64,000 bases of DNA, from NCBI RefSeq assembly GCF_036697405.1, contig NZ_JBAHWA010000006.1, positions 1 to 64,000 of the forward strand. Direction: 5' to 3'. A program made the translations under genes and the position numbers. Positions within the stretch are counted from its first letter, which is position 1. The number at the start of each line of letters is the position of its first letter. Under the pieces are notes generated by a model. That model saw only the letters and a program-made list of their open reading frames with translations, was not told the DNA's origin and did no database searches. This document shows, one piece after another, positions 10,299 through 18,011 of this stretch. This stretch comes from Lysobacter sp036697405 (GTDB taxonomy: Bacteria > Pseudomonadota > Gammaproteobacteria > Xanthomonadales > Xanthomonadaceae).

Positions 10299-11153
10299 AT
10301 GGCGCACGGTTCCGAACCCACGGCCGCCGCCCTGCCCGCAGCCGTCCCGCCGCCGCAGCCTCCGGCGGCGGCCCTGCCCGCGCCGCGCGTCCGCGCGGTG
10401 CTGGGCCATGCCACCCTGGATTTCGCCATCGCGGTGGCGATCATGCTCGCCCTCAGCTTCGCCACGATGATCGCCTGGGCGATGCTGCGCGGCATCCAGA
10501 TCGGCATGCAGGGCGGCGGCGCCCTCTCCCCCGACGAAACCCTGCAGGCGATCGGCCAGCCCGGCGGCCTGGCGCAACTGGGCATGGCCCTGGTCGCGAT
10601 GGGCGGCGCCTCGCTGGCGGTCTACCTGCTGCGCCGCCGCGCCGGGCGCGAAGAGCGCGCCGCCTCCTGGCGCGCCGCCCGCCGGCCGTCCACCTGGGCC
10701 TGGGCCCTGGGCGTGGGCCTAATCGGCTTCGGCTTCAGCAGCGCGCTGAGCTGGATCGGCGAGCAATTCGGCATCGAACCCCTGCCCAGCAACGTCGAGA
10801 TGATCCGCGAGGCCCTGCGCAGCCAGTTCGCCCTGACCCTGCTGTTCGCGGTGGTGCTGGCGCCGGCCTACGAAGAACTGCTGTTCCGGCGGGTGCTGTT
10901 CGGGCGCTTCTGGGCCGCCGGCCTGCCCGGCCTGGGCCTGGTGCTGAGCAGCCTGGCCTTCGCCCTGATGCACGAACTGCCGGGCCTGAGCGGCAACGGC
11001 CCCGGCGCGATCGGCCTGCTGTGGCTGACCTACGCCGGCATCGGCGCCGCTCTGGCCTGGGTCTACCGCCGTACCGGCACGCTGTGGGCGGCGGTCGCCG
11101 CCCATGGAATCAACAACCTGCTGGCCTGCGCCTTGCTGGTCCTGCAGGGCTGA
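10299..11153 (+). CDS. CPBP family intramembrane metalloprotease
   Basis: 284 residues with several membrane helices (about 45-70, 95-115, 135-155, 185-205, 215-235, 260-280). The family (CAAX prenyl protease 2 / bacteriocin-processing, 'Abi') is shown by APAYEELLFRRVLFGRF (EExxxR), then FALMHEL, then AVAAHGINN, which supply the predicted Glu and His active-site residues. The N terminus is Pro/Ala-rich. It lies 10 bases after gyrB. Substrates of such bacterial members are mostly unknown; a role in membrane protein turnover is only a guess. Confidence 0.85.
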   Translation: MAHGSEPTAAALPAAVPPPQPPAAALPAPRVRAVLGHATLDFAIAVAIMLALSFATMIAWAMLRGIQIGMQGGGALSPDETLQAIGQPGGLAQLGMALVAMGGASLAVYLLRRRAGREERAASWRAARRPSTWAWALGVGLIGFGFSSALSWIGEQFGIEPLPSNVEMIREALRSQFALTLLFAVVLAPAYEELLFRRVLFGRFWAAGLPGLGLVLSSLAFALMHELPGLSGNGPGAIGLLWLTYAGIGAALAWVYRRTGTLWAAVAAHGINNLLACALLVLQG

Positions 11154-11234
11154 TGTCCCCGGCCTGGCATGTTTGACGAAAAGTTAATCCCGATCGGTCT
11201 ACAACGCGGTCATACGCAAGGGGAATTGCTCTCA

Positions 11235-12044
11235 GTGAAGCGTCTACTGCTCGGTGTCTCGATCGCGCTGGTCGTGACGGCCTGCGCCACCACCACCTCG
11301 CCCACCGGGCGCCGCCAGAGCGTGGGCGCGGTCTCGCCCGAACAGCTCAACCAGATGGGCGCGCAGGCCTTCGTCGACGCCAAATCCAAGGGCAAGCTCA
11401 GCACCGACGCGCGCCAGACCGCCTACGTGCGCTGCGTGGTCGACGCGGTCACCCGCCAATTGCCGCCGGGCTGGCAGGCGCAGTGGGAAACCGCCCTGTT
11501 CGTCGACAGCTCGCCCAACGCCTTCGCCCTGCCGGGCGGCAAGGTCGGGGTCAACACCGGCATCTTCAGCGTGGCCCAGAACCAGGACCAGCTGGCGGCG
11601 GTGATCGCGCACGAGGTCGGCCACGTGGTTTCGCGCCATCACGACGAGCGCATCACCCGCCAGATGACCGCGCAGACCGGCCTGAGCATCGCCGGCGCCC
11701 TGCTCGGCTCGCGCTACGGCGAGGGCGCGGCCAACGCCACCAGCCAGCTCGGCGGCGCCGCGGTGCAGGGCCTGTTCCTGCTGCCCGGCTCACGCACCCA
11801 GGAGACCGAAGCCGACGTGGTCGGCCAGCAGCTCATGGCCCAGGCCGGCTTCGACCCGCAGCAGGCGGTGAACCTGTGGCAGAACATGATCGCCGCCAGT
11901 GCCAGCTCCAGCCGGCCGCCGCAGTGGTTGTCCACCCATCCGGACCCTCAGTCGCGTATCCAGGAACTGCGCGCGCGGGCCGGCGGGCTCATGCCGGCGT
12001 ACCAGCAGGCGCGTTCGGCCGGCCGTACGCCCAAGTGTGGATGA
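11235..12044 (+). CDS. M48 family metalloprotease lipoprotein
   Basis: 269 residues from the GTG at 11235; a start 66 bases upstream is open but would bury the signal peptide. AAGGGGA lies 10 bases before the GTG. VKRLLLGVSIALVVTAC is a lipoprotein signal with lipobox VTAC. The zinc motif HEVGH is within VIAHEVGHVVSRHHDE, and the third ligand is probably the Glu in QETEADVVG. The family (LoiP/BepA-like) degrades or helps fold outer-membrane proteins in the periplasm. It precedes the TPR-TonB-ExbBD block. Confidence 0.88.
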   Translation: MKRLLLGVSIALVVTACATTTSPTGRRQSVGAVSPEQLNQMGAQAFVDAKSKGKLSTDARQTAYVRCVVDAVTRQLPPGWQAQWETALFVDSSPNAFALPGGKVGVNTGIFSVAQNQDQLAAVIAHEVGHVVSRHHDERITRQMTAQTGLSIAGALLGSRYGEGAANATSQLGGAAVQGLFLLPGSRTQETEADVVGQQLMAQAGFDPQQAVNLWQNMIAASASSSRPPQWLSTHPDPQSRIQELRARAGGLMPAYQQARSAGRTPKCG

Positions 12045-12168
12045 ACGTTAAGCATTAATGGCGGCAAAACCCCGTATCGCCCGGCCCCGCGTTTCTGTTA
12101 GCGTGACGGCCCCCCGGCCCTGCGGCCATCGACCCCGCTCGTAATGGCGGCAGCTGATTGAGGTGACC

Positions 12169-13398
12169 ATGAACAAGCTCTCCACCCGCCATCGCACCGT
12201 GCTGACGGCCGCCATCGGCGCCGTGCTCGCGCTGGGCTCGATCGCCCAGGTTCACGCGCAGTCGGCGATGGAGCGGGCCGAAGAGCGCCGCCAGCGCCAC
12301 GCGGACAAGAAGGAAGACAAGAAGTCCTCCTCCGCGGCGTCCAAGGTCGAATACCCCAACGCCACCCGCGAGCAGCCCGACGCCAAGGCCTCGGCCAAGG
12401 TCACGCCGAAGCTGAAGAAGATGATGGACTTCTACGACGAGGATAAGGCCGCCGAAGGCCGCGCCATCGCCGACGAGATCATCGCCAACCCGGCCGCCAA
12501 CGCCTACGACCGCTCCTTCGCCGCCCAGATCGGCGCGCAGCTGGCTTACGGCGCCGACGACAGCGCGGCGGCCATCGCCTATCTGACCAAGGCCATCGAG
12601 TTCAACGGCCTGGACAACAACGGCCACTACGGCGCCATGTTCATGATGGCCCAGCTGCAGCTGCAGGAAGACAAGTACGCCGAGGCGCTGGCGACGATGG
12701 ACCGCTTCCTGAGCGAGACCAAGAGCACCAAGCCCGAGCACCTGATCGTCAAGGGCAACGCCCTGTACCGCCTGGAGCGTTACAAGGACGCCGCGCCGAT
12801 CATCAAGCAGGCCATCGACGCCTCGCCCGAGCCCAAGTCCGACTGGCAGCAGCTGCTGATGGCGGCCTACGCCGAGTCCGGCCAAACCGGCGAAGCCACC
12901 AAGATGGCCGAAGCCGTGGCCAGCAAGAACCCCAACGACAAGCGCGCCCAGCTCAACCTGGTCGCGACCTACCTGCAGGCCGACCAGTACGACAAGGCCG
13001 CGGTGGTGCTGGAGAAGCTGCGCGCCGCCGGCCAGCTCAACGAAGACAAGGATTACCGTCAGCTCTACTCGACCTACCTGCAGATCGACGGTAACGAGAA
13101 GAAGGCCGCCGACGTCATCAACGAAGGCCTGAGCAAGGGCATCCTGAAGCCGGACTTCCAGGCCTACCTGGCCCTGGCCCAGTCCTACTACTTCTCCGAC
13201 CAGGTGAACCCGTCGATCGAGGCGTACAAGAAGGCCGCCCCGCTCGCACCCGATGGCGAGACCTACCTCAATCTCGCTCGTGTCTTGTGGCAGGAAGACC
13301 GCATTCCAGAGGCCAAGGAAGCCGCCAAGCAGGCGATCGCCAAGGGCGTGAAAAAGCCCGACGACGCCAAGAAGATCATCGCGCTGCCGGGTAAATAA
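12169..13398 (+). CDS. Secreted TPR protein of the TonB cluster
   Basis: 409 residues. The ATG at 12169 is preferred over a GTG six bases upstream because TGAGG sits at a better distance. Signal peptide MNKLSTRHRTVLTAAIG..VHAQS with cleavage after VHA. A charged Lys/Glu/Ser-rich linker (about 25-80) leads into tetratricopeptide repeats to the end (for example HYGAMFMMAQLQLQEDKYAE, AQLNLVATYLQADQYDKAA). Position directly before tonB-exbB-exbD suggests a periplasmic partner of the energy-transducing complex; TPR proteins are found in TonB clusters elsewhere. The exact role cannot be read from the sequence. Confidence 0.8.
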   Translation: MNKLSTRHRTVLTAAIGAVLALGSIAQVHAQSAMERAEERRQRHADKKEDKKSSSAASKVEYPNATREQPDAKASAKVTPKLKKMMDFYDEDKAAEGRAIADEIIANPAANAYDRSFAAQIGAQLAYGADDSAAAIAYLTKAIEFNGLDNNGHYGAMFMMAQLQLQEDKYAEALATMDRFLSETKSTKPEHLIVKGNALYRLERYKDAAPIIKQAIDASPEPKSDWQQLLMAAYAESGQTGEATKMAEAVASKNPNDKRAQLNLVATYLQADQYDKAAVVLEKLRAAGQLNEDKDYRQLYSTYLQIDGNEKKAADVINEGLSKGILKPDFQAYLALAQSYYFSDQVNPSIEAYKKAAPLAPDGETYLNLARVLWQEDRIPEAKEAAKQAIAKGVKKPDDAKKIIALPGK

Positions 13399-13424
13399 TC
13401 GGCGCTCGATATGCAAATCCGCCC

Positions 13425-13453
13425 TTGGAACCTAGGGCGCGGTTTGGTATATG
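13425..13453 (+). promoter_or_regulatory. Candidate tonB promoter
   Basis: TTGGAA (13425-13430) and TATATG (13448-13453) are spaced by 17 bases and lie about 90 bases before the tonB start. Matches to the sigma-70 consensus are partial (4/6 and 4/6). No clear Fur box was seen around it. Confidence 0.4.
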
Positions 13454-13544
13454 CTAGGAGGTTCACGCGACTGGAAACGGTTGCGGGAACCGAACGACGG
13501 CCCGTGGCGCCCTTGCGTCCGGAAACACTTCCCGAGCTGACGGC

Positions 13545-14216
13545 ATGACGCAAGACCTCGAAATCCACGCTAAGAAAGATGACGACCGCGAAGGGCTGAA
13601 CTGGGCACGTATCGCCGGTATCACCTCCGCGATCGCCGTGCATGTCGCGGCGCTGCTCTTGCTGCTCGCGCCGATGGCGCCGCCGGCAACCGAAAAAGCG
13701 GAAGAACAGGTGACCGTCGTCAACCTGATCAAGCCGCCGGAACCGCCGCCGCCGCCCCCGCCGCCGCCGCCGGAACCGCCGCCGCCGCAACAGATCAAGC
13801 AGTTGGCCGCACCGCAGCCGACTCCGCTGCCGCCGCCGCCGGAAGAGCCGCCGGTCGTGTTCGACGACCCGGCCCCGACCGACGTCGTTGCCGAGCCGCC
13901 GACTCCGCCGACGACTCCGGCCCCGGCCACCACCATCAGCTCCGGCGTCGATCCGTCGTCGAAGCGGCTCAATCCGCCTAAGTACCCGCCGACCGAAGCG
14001 CGTCAGGGCGTGGGCGGCACCGTGGTCCTGGTCATCAGCATCGATGCCTCGGGCAACGTGCTCGACGTTTCCGTCGAGAAATCCAGCCGTAACCGCAACC
14101 TCGACCGCGCCGCCATGGATGCCGCACGGAAGTGGAAGTTCAACCCCGAGATGCGCAACGGCGTGGGCGTGCCCAGCAAGGTTCGCGTCCCGGTCGATTT
14201 CGTCCCGCCGAACTGA
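13545..14216 (+). CDS. tonB: Energy transducer TonB
   Basis: 223 residues. TonB couples the proton motive force from ExbBD to outer-membrane TonB-dependent receptors. The N-terminal cytoplasmic piece (1-22) is followed by one membrane helix IAGITSAIAVHVAALLLLLAPM, in which the His needed for ExbB contact is seen (AVHVA). A long Pro/Glu-Pro/Gln spacer (about 63-135) crosses the periplasm. The C-terminal TonB fold has YPPTEARQGVGGTVVLVISI and the ending RVPVDFVPPN. It starts the tonB-exbB-exbD1-exbD2 operon. Confidence 0.95.
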   Translation: MTQDLEIHAKKDDDREGLNWARIAGITSAIAVHVAALLLLLAPMAPPATEKAEEQVTVVNLIKPPEPPPPPPPPPPEPPPPQQIKQLAAPQPTPLPPPPEEPPVVFDDPAPTDVVAEPPTPPTTPAPATTISSGVDPSSKRLNPPKYPPTEARQGVGGTVVLVISIDASGNVLDVSVEKSSRNRNLDRAAMDAARKWKFNPEMRNGVGVPSKVRVPVDFVPPN

Positions 14217-14290
14217 TCGGGTTCGCGAGACGGTTGTAACGCACCACGTAACACTTCTTTCCTTATCCACGACATTCAAAGGTAAGCGTC

Positions 14291-15043
14291 ATGCTGCAGG
14301 AAACCACCACCGCTGCTACTGCCGGGGGCTCCAACGCCGAAGCCCTCCAGCAGATGAGCTTCGCCCATCTGTTGCAAAACTTCGACCTGGTCGGCTGGGT
14401 CGTGTTCCTCACGCTCGCGATCATGTCGGTCCTGTCGGTCTACTGGATCGTCGTGAACTTCGTGAAGAACCTGCGCCTGCGCGGCAGTTCGGATCGCGTC
14501 GTCAGCACGTTCTGGGAAACCCCGAACGCGCAGGACGCCATCCGCTTCATGGAAGAACAGTCGCGTAGCGAACCGTTCTCCAAGATCGCGCTCGACGCCG
14601 CCCAGGCCGCCGCTCACCACCAGCGCCACGAAGGTTCGCGCCTGGTCGAGTCGCTGAACCGTTCCGAGTTCGTCGATCGCGCCCTGCGTCAGGGCGTGAC
14701 CCGCGAAAGCTCGCGTCTGGAAAGCGGCCTGACCGTGCTCGCCACCGTCGGTTCGACCGCACCGTTCGTCGGTCTGCTCGGCACCGTGTGGGGCATCTAC
14801 CACGCCCTGATCAAGATCGGTGCGACCGGCCAGGCCTCGATCGACGCCGTCGCCGGCCCGGTGGGTGAAGCGCTGATCATGACCGCCATCGGTCTGTTCG
14901 TCGCCATCCCGGCGGTGCTCGCGTACAACTTCTTCGTCCGCCTGAACCGCGTCACGAACAACAAGTTCGATACGTTCGCGCACGACCTGCACGACTTCTT
15001 CGCTACCGGTTCGCGTGTCGGCGAACTGGCCGCCAAGCGCTAA
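14291..15043 (+). CDS. exbB: Biopolymer transporter ExbB
   Basis: 250 residues of the MotA/TolQ/ExbB family. Three helices are visible: VGWVVFLTLAIMSVLSVYWI (about 37-56), TVLATVGSTAPFVGLLGTVW (about 150-170) and IMTAIGLFVAIPAVLAYNFF (about 197-217). The second and third contain the conserved residues of the proton path (the TAPFVGLLGTV and TAIGLFVAIPA signatures). It forms the pentameric channel around ExbD and energises TonB. It lies 74 bases past tonB. Confidence 0.95.
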   Translation: MLQETTTAATAGGSNAEALQQMSFAHLLQNFDLVGWVVFLTLAIMSVLSVYWIVVNFVKNLRLRGSSDRVVSTFWETPNAQDAIRFMEEQSRSEPFSKIALDAAQAAAHHQRHEGSRLVESLNRSEFVDRALRQGVTRESSRLESGLTVLATVGSTAPFVGLLGTVWGIYHALIKIGATGQASIDAVAGPVGEALIMTAIGLFVAIPAVLAYNFFVRLNRVTNNKFDTFAHDLHDFFATGSRVGELAAKR

Positions 15044-15094
15044 GTCGCCTAACCGCGACGTCTTCACCTTACTTGTAGTAGTTGGAGTTCGGAC

Positions 15095-15514
15095 ATGGCC
15101 TTCAGTACAGACAGCGATAGCGGCGGCCCGATGGCACAGATCAACGTCACGCCCCTCGTGGACGTGATGCTGGTGCTGCTGATCATCTTCATGATCACGG
15201 CGCCTCTGATGTCGCATAAGGTCAAGGTCGAATTGCCCGAAGCCACTCTTGTAAAGCCGGGCGACAAAGCGCCGCCGACACCGCCGATCACTCTGGCGGT
15301 GCTGGAAGACGGTTCGTTGTTCTGGAACGACGAACCGATCACCAAGGGCCTGCTGGAAAGCCGGCTCTCGATCGAAGCGCAGAAGACGCCGCAGCCGCAG
15401 ATCAACGTCCGCGGCGACAAGACGACCAAGTACCGCATCGTGCAAGACGTGGTGAAGATCGCGCAGAGCCAAGGCATGCGTAAGGTCGGCTTCGTAGCGA
15501 TCAAAGAACGTTAA
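15095..15514 (+). CDS. exbD: Biopolymer transporter ExbD (first copy)
   Basis: 139 residues. One N-terminal helix with the essential proton-carrying Asp at about residue 23 in INVTPLVDVMLVLLIIFMIT. The periplasmic domain ends KYRIVQDVVKIAQSQGMRKVGFVAIKER. It is the first of three ExbD genes in the cluster, 51 bases after exbB. By analogy with the Xanthomonas campestris cluster it is expected to be the copy needed for iron uptake. Confidence 0.94.
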   Translation: MAFSTDSDSGGPMAQINVTPLVDVMLVLLIIFMITAPLMSHKVKVELPEATLVKPGDKAPPTPPITLAVLEDGSLFWNDEPITKGLLESRLSIEAQKTPQPQINVRGDKTTKYRIVQDVVKIAQSQGMRKVGFVAIKER

Positions 15515-15532
15515 GGCACCCGGAGACTATTT

Positions 15533-15949
15533 ATGGCATTCAGTACTGGCTCCGGCGCAGGCGCACCGATGGCCGACATCAACGTCACGCCCCTGGTGGA
15601 CGTGATGCTGGTGTTGCTGATCATCTTCATGGTGACGGCGCCCGTGATGTCTTACCCGATCGAAGTCAACCTGCCGCAGCGCACGACCACGCCGCCGCCG
15701 CCGACGCCGCCGAAGGATCCGATCCGTCTGCGCATCGACGCCTCGGGTCAGATCTTCTGGAACGACACGCCGCAACCGATCACGGCGCTCCAAAGCATGA
15801 TGGGCGCCGAAGTGCAGCGTGATCCGACCAACCAGCCGATGCTGGAGATCGACGTCAGCACCGATGCCGATTACGGCATCCTCGCCAAGGTGCTGGCCAA
15901 GGCAAAGAACGCCAATATGGAAAAGATCGGCTTCGTCCAAAACGACTGA
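15533..15949 (+). CDS. exbD2: Biopolymer transporter ExbD (second copy)
   Basis: 138 residues, closely related to the preceding ExbD: both start MAFST and share INVTPLVDVMLVLLIIFM with the Asp at about residue 23. It differs in the Pro/Thr-rich periplasmic neck (TTTPPPPTPPKDP). It lies 18 bases after the first copy. In X. campestris exbD2 is known to be dispensable for iron uptake but to have a separate role, so the pair is probably not simply redundant. A strong terminator follows. Confidence 0.93.
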   Translation: MAFSTGSGAGAPMADINVTPLVDVMLVLLIIFMVTAPVMSYPIEVNLPQRTTTPPPPTPPKDPIRLRIDASGQIFWNDTPQPITALQSMMGAEVQRDPTNQPMLEIDVSTDADYGILAKVLAKAKNANMEKIGFVQND

Positions 15950-15980
15950 CCGATCGACAAGTTTGACGCTTACCGTCGTG

Positions 15981-16010
15981 AAAACGCCGCCTCCGGGCGG
16001 CGTTTTTTTT
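15981..16010 (+). terminator. Rho-independent terminator after exbD2
   Basis: AAAACGCCGCC TCCG GGCGGCG followed by TTTTTTTT. A strong GC stem with a run of eight T closes the tonB-exbB-exbD-exbD2 operon and separates it from the third exbD. Confidence 0.93.
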
Positions 16011-16082
16011 GCCCCCTTGTCAGCCGGGGCGGGCTGGGTTTAGCGTGGAAGCCGGGCATCCCGCCCATGTGGGGGTAGAGCA

Positions 16083-16493
16083 ATGGCCGTCTCCGCGTAC
16101 TTCGAGTCTCCGTCCCGCCGCGACGCGCGCGCGGTCGCCGAAATCAACATCACCCCCCTGGTCGACGTGCTGCTGGTGCTGCTGGTGATCTTCATGGTCG
16201 CCGCACCGGTGATGACGGGCACCTTGGACATGAAGCTGCCTGGCGTCGCGCCGCCGGATGCGCAAGCGCCGCCGCCGCGCGCGCAGTTGTCGGTGCAGGC
16301 CGACGGCAGCTATGTGCTGGACGGCCAGGCCGTGGCCGCCGGCTCTCTGCGTACGGCATTGGCCAGCCTGGCCGATGCCGCGCCGCGCACCGTGCTGGAA
16401 ATCAGCGCCAATGCCGATGCCGACTACCAGGGCTTCGCCACCGCCGTGTCGGCGGCCCAGGACAGCGGCTTGAAGAATCTGGCGCTGGAATAA
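16083..16493 (+). CDS. Third ExbD-type transporter protein
   Basis: 136 residues. INITPLVDVLLVLLVIFMVA carries the conserved Asp at about residue 28, preceded by a longer charged N terminus (SPSRRDARAVAE). The C-terminal half is more divergent than the first two copies. It lies beyond the terminator, so it probably has its own promoter, and its stop is 24 bases from the convergent pdxJ stop. It may act with the same ExbB for a different TonB, or with a distant ExbB/TolQ partner. Confidence 0.9.
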   Translation: MAVSAYFESPSRRDARAVAEINITPLVDVLLVLLVIFMVAAPVMTGTLDMKLPGVAPPDAQAPPPRAQLSVQADGSYVLDGQAVAAGSLRTALASLADAAPRTVLEISANADADYQGFATAVSAAQDSGLKNLALE

Positions 16494-16517
16494 GCGCTAC
16501 AGCGCAGCGGGGCGGGC

Positions 16518-17261
16518 TTACAGCAGACGCAGGTAGGCCCGCACCGTCGCATCCAGGCCCGCGTACAGGGCCTCGCCGATCAAGGCGTGGCCGATCGACA
16601 CTTCCAGCACCTGCGGCACCGCGCGCAGGAACTCTCCGAGGTTGGCCTGGCTCAGATCGTGGCCGGCGTTCACGCCCAGCCCGGCCGCCTGCGCACGCCG
16701 CGCGGCGTCGGCGAACAGCGCCAGGGCCGCGCCGGGATCGCCGGCGGCATGGGCTTCGGCGTAAGGCCCGGTGTAGAGCTCGACCCGATCGGCGCCGATC
16801 GCCGCGGCGATCTCGAAATCCCGCGAACCGGCGTCGGCGAACAGGCTGACCCGGCAGCCCAGCGCCTTGAGCTCGGCGATCAGCGGCCGCAGCGATTCGC
16901 CGTCGCGGCGGAAATCGAAACCGTGATCGGAGGTCAGCTGAGCGTCGCCGTCCGGCACCAGGGTCGCTTGCGCGGGCCGCGCCTGCGCGCACAGGGCCAG
17001 GAAGCCGGGATAGCCCGCCCGCGCCGGCGCGAAGGGATTGCCCTCCAGATTGAACTCGACCCCGCGCTCGCGGGTGAGCCCGGCCAACGCGGCGACGTCG
17101 TAGTCGCGGATATGGCGCGCATCGGGGCGCGGATGCACGGTGACGCCATGCGCGCCGGCGTCCAGGCAGGCGCGCGCGGCTGCGACTACGTCCGGCTCGT
17201 TACCGCCGCGCGAATTGCGCAGCACCGCGATCTTGTTGACGTTGACGCTGAGTACGGTCAT
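16518..17261 (-). CDS. pdxJ: Pyridoxine 5'-phosphate synthase PdxJ
   Basis: 247 residues. It joins 1-deoxyxylulose 5-phosphate and 3-amino-2-oxopropyl phosphate to make pyridoxine 5'-phosphate (vitamin B6). Family features in order: the N-terminal MTVLSVNVNKIAVLRNSRGG, HPRPDARHIRDYDV, FNLEGNPF, QATLVPD and NAGHDLSQANL. Length fits. It converges with the third exbD; the neighbourhood of exbD and pdxJ is conserved in Xanthomonas. Confidence 0.95.
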   Translation of the reverse strand: MTVLSVNVNKIAVLRNSRGGNEPDVVAAARACLDAGAHGVTVHPRPDARHIRDYDVAALAGLTRERGVEFNLEGNPFAPARAGYPGFLALCAQARPAQATLVPDGDAQLTSDHGFDFRRDGESLRPLIAELKALGCRVSLFADAGSRDFEIAAAIGADRVELYTGPYAEAHAAGDPGAALALFADAARRAQAAGLGVNAGHDLSQANLGEFLRAVPQVLEVSIGHALIGEALYAGLDATVRAYLRLL

Positions 17262-17605
17262 TCGCGCAGTCTAGGCCGCGACGCGGCGTTTCCCAAGCCC
17301 GCACCGCGGAACCCATGGACCGCAAAGCGGACGCCTTGTCGCAGGCCGGCCCTGCCACCTGTGGGAGCGGCGTAAGCCGCGATGAGCTCCATTCACGACG
17401 AATCCCGGATCCCGCGCGATCACCAGGCACCGGGCCGCCGCCATTCGCCCACCGTCGCAACGTAGATGCCGCCATGCAGGCAAAAGCATCGCGGCTTACG
17501 CCGCTCCCACGGGGGAGGGACTCGAGGGCGAACGAACCTGCGCCGACCTTGCCGGCGCAACGAGACAGGGCACACCACGCAACCGCCGCGCGTGCGCGGC
17601 CAACC
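17262..17605. repeat. Spacer upstream of pdxJ with an inverted repeat pair
   Basis: 344 bases, no gene. A 24-bp repeat (GTGGGAGCGGCGTAAGCCGC + GATG) at 17361-17384 recurs in exact inverse at 17487-17510. Each copy has its own small hairpin (GCGGC gtaa GCCGC). Further copies are at 251-273, 43986-44008 and 44047-44069. The arrangement resembles REP/BIME elements. Confidence 0.75.
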
Positions 17606-17884
17606 TCAACGCTGCTGCTGCGGCTCCGACGACGGCTGCTGTTGCGAAGCCGCAGCCAGCTTGCGCGCCTCGGCCTGCTCGCGCAGACGGCGCAATTCGT
17701 TCGGGTCCAGCATCAGTCCCTCATCGCGGCTGCTGCTACCGATGCGGGCGGCCAGCAGGCCCAGGATCCAGGCGATGAAGAAACCCAACGAGGCCAACAG
17801 CGACACCACGAGCAGCAGGCCCGAGGAGGCTTTGAAGGCGATTACGAGCGCGGCCAGGGCCAGCAGCAAAAACAGCCAGTACAT
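17606..17884 (-). CDS. Small two-helix membrane protein, unknown
   Basis: 92 residues. Two adjacent hydrophobic helices (about 2-18 and 22-46) are followed by a hydrophilic tail rich in Arg, Glu, Ala and Gln (DPNELRRLREQAEARKLAAA). The tail looks like a short cytoplasmic coiled coil. It is not recognised. It is 127 bases upstream of the cardiolipin synthase frame on the opposite side of its stop, same strand, and may be unrelated. Confidence 0.55.
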   Translation of the reverse strand: MYWLFLLLALAALVIAFKASSGLLLVVSLLASLGFFIAWILGLLAARIGSSSRDEGLMLDPNELRRLREQAEARKLAAASQQQPSSEPQQQR

Positions 17885-18011
17885 CGCGGCGGTGCTCCCG
17901 TCGGTAGGTGGTTGCCAGTCGCCGCGAGTGTAGCGCGCCGCCCGCCCGCCTACAGCCCGACAACCCGGCCGCGGCGACCGCTCGTCGCGCGCGACGTGAC
18001 CCAGTGCGCGT

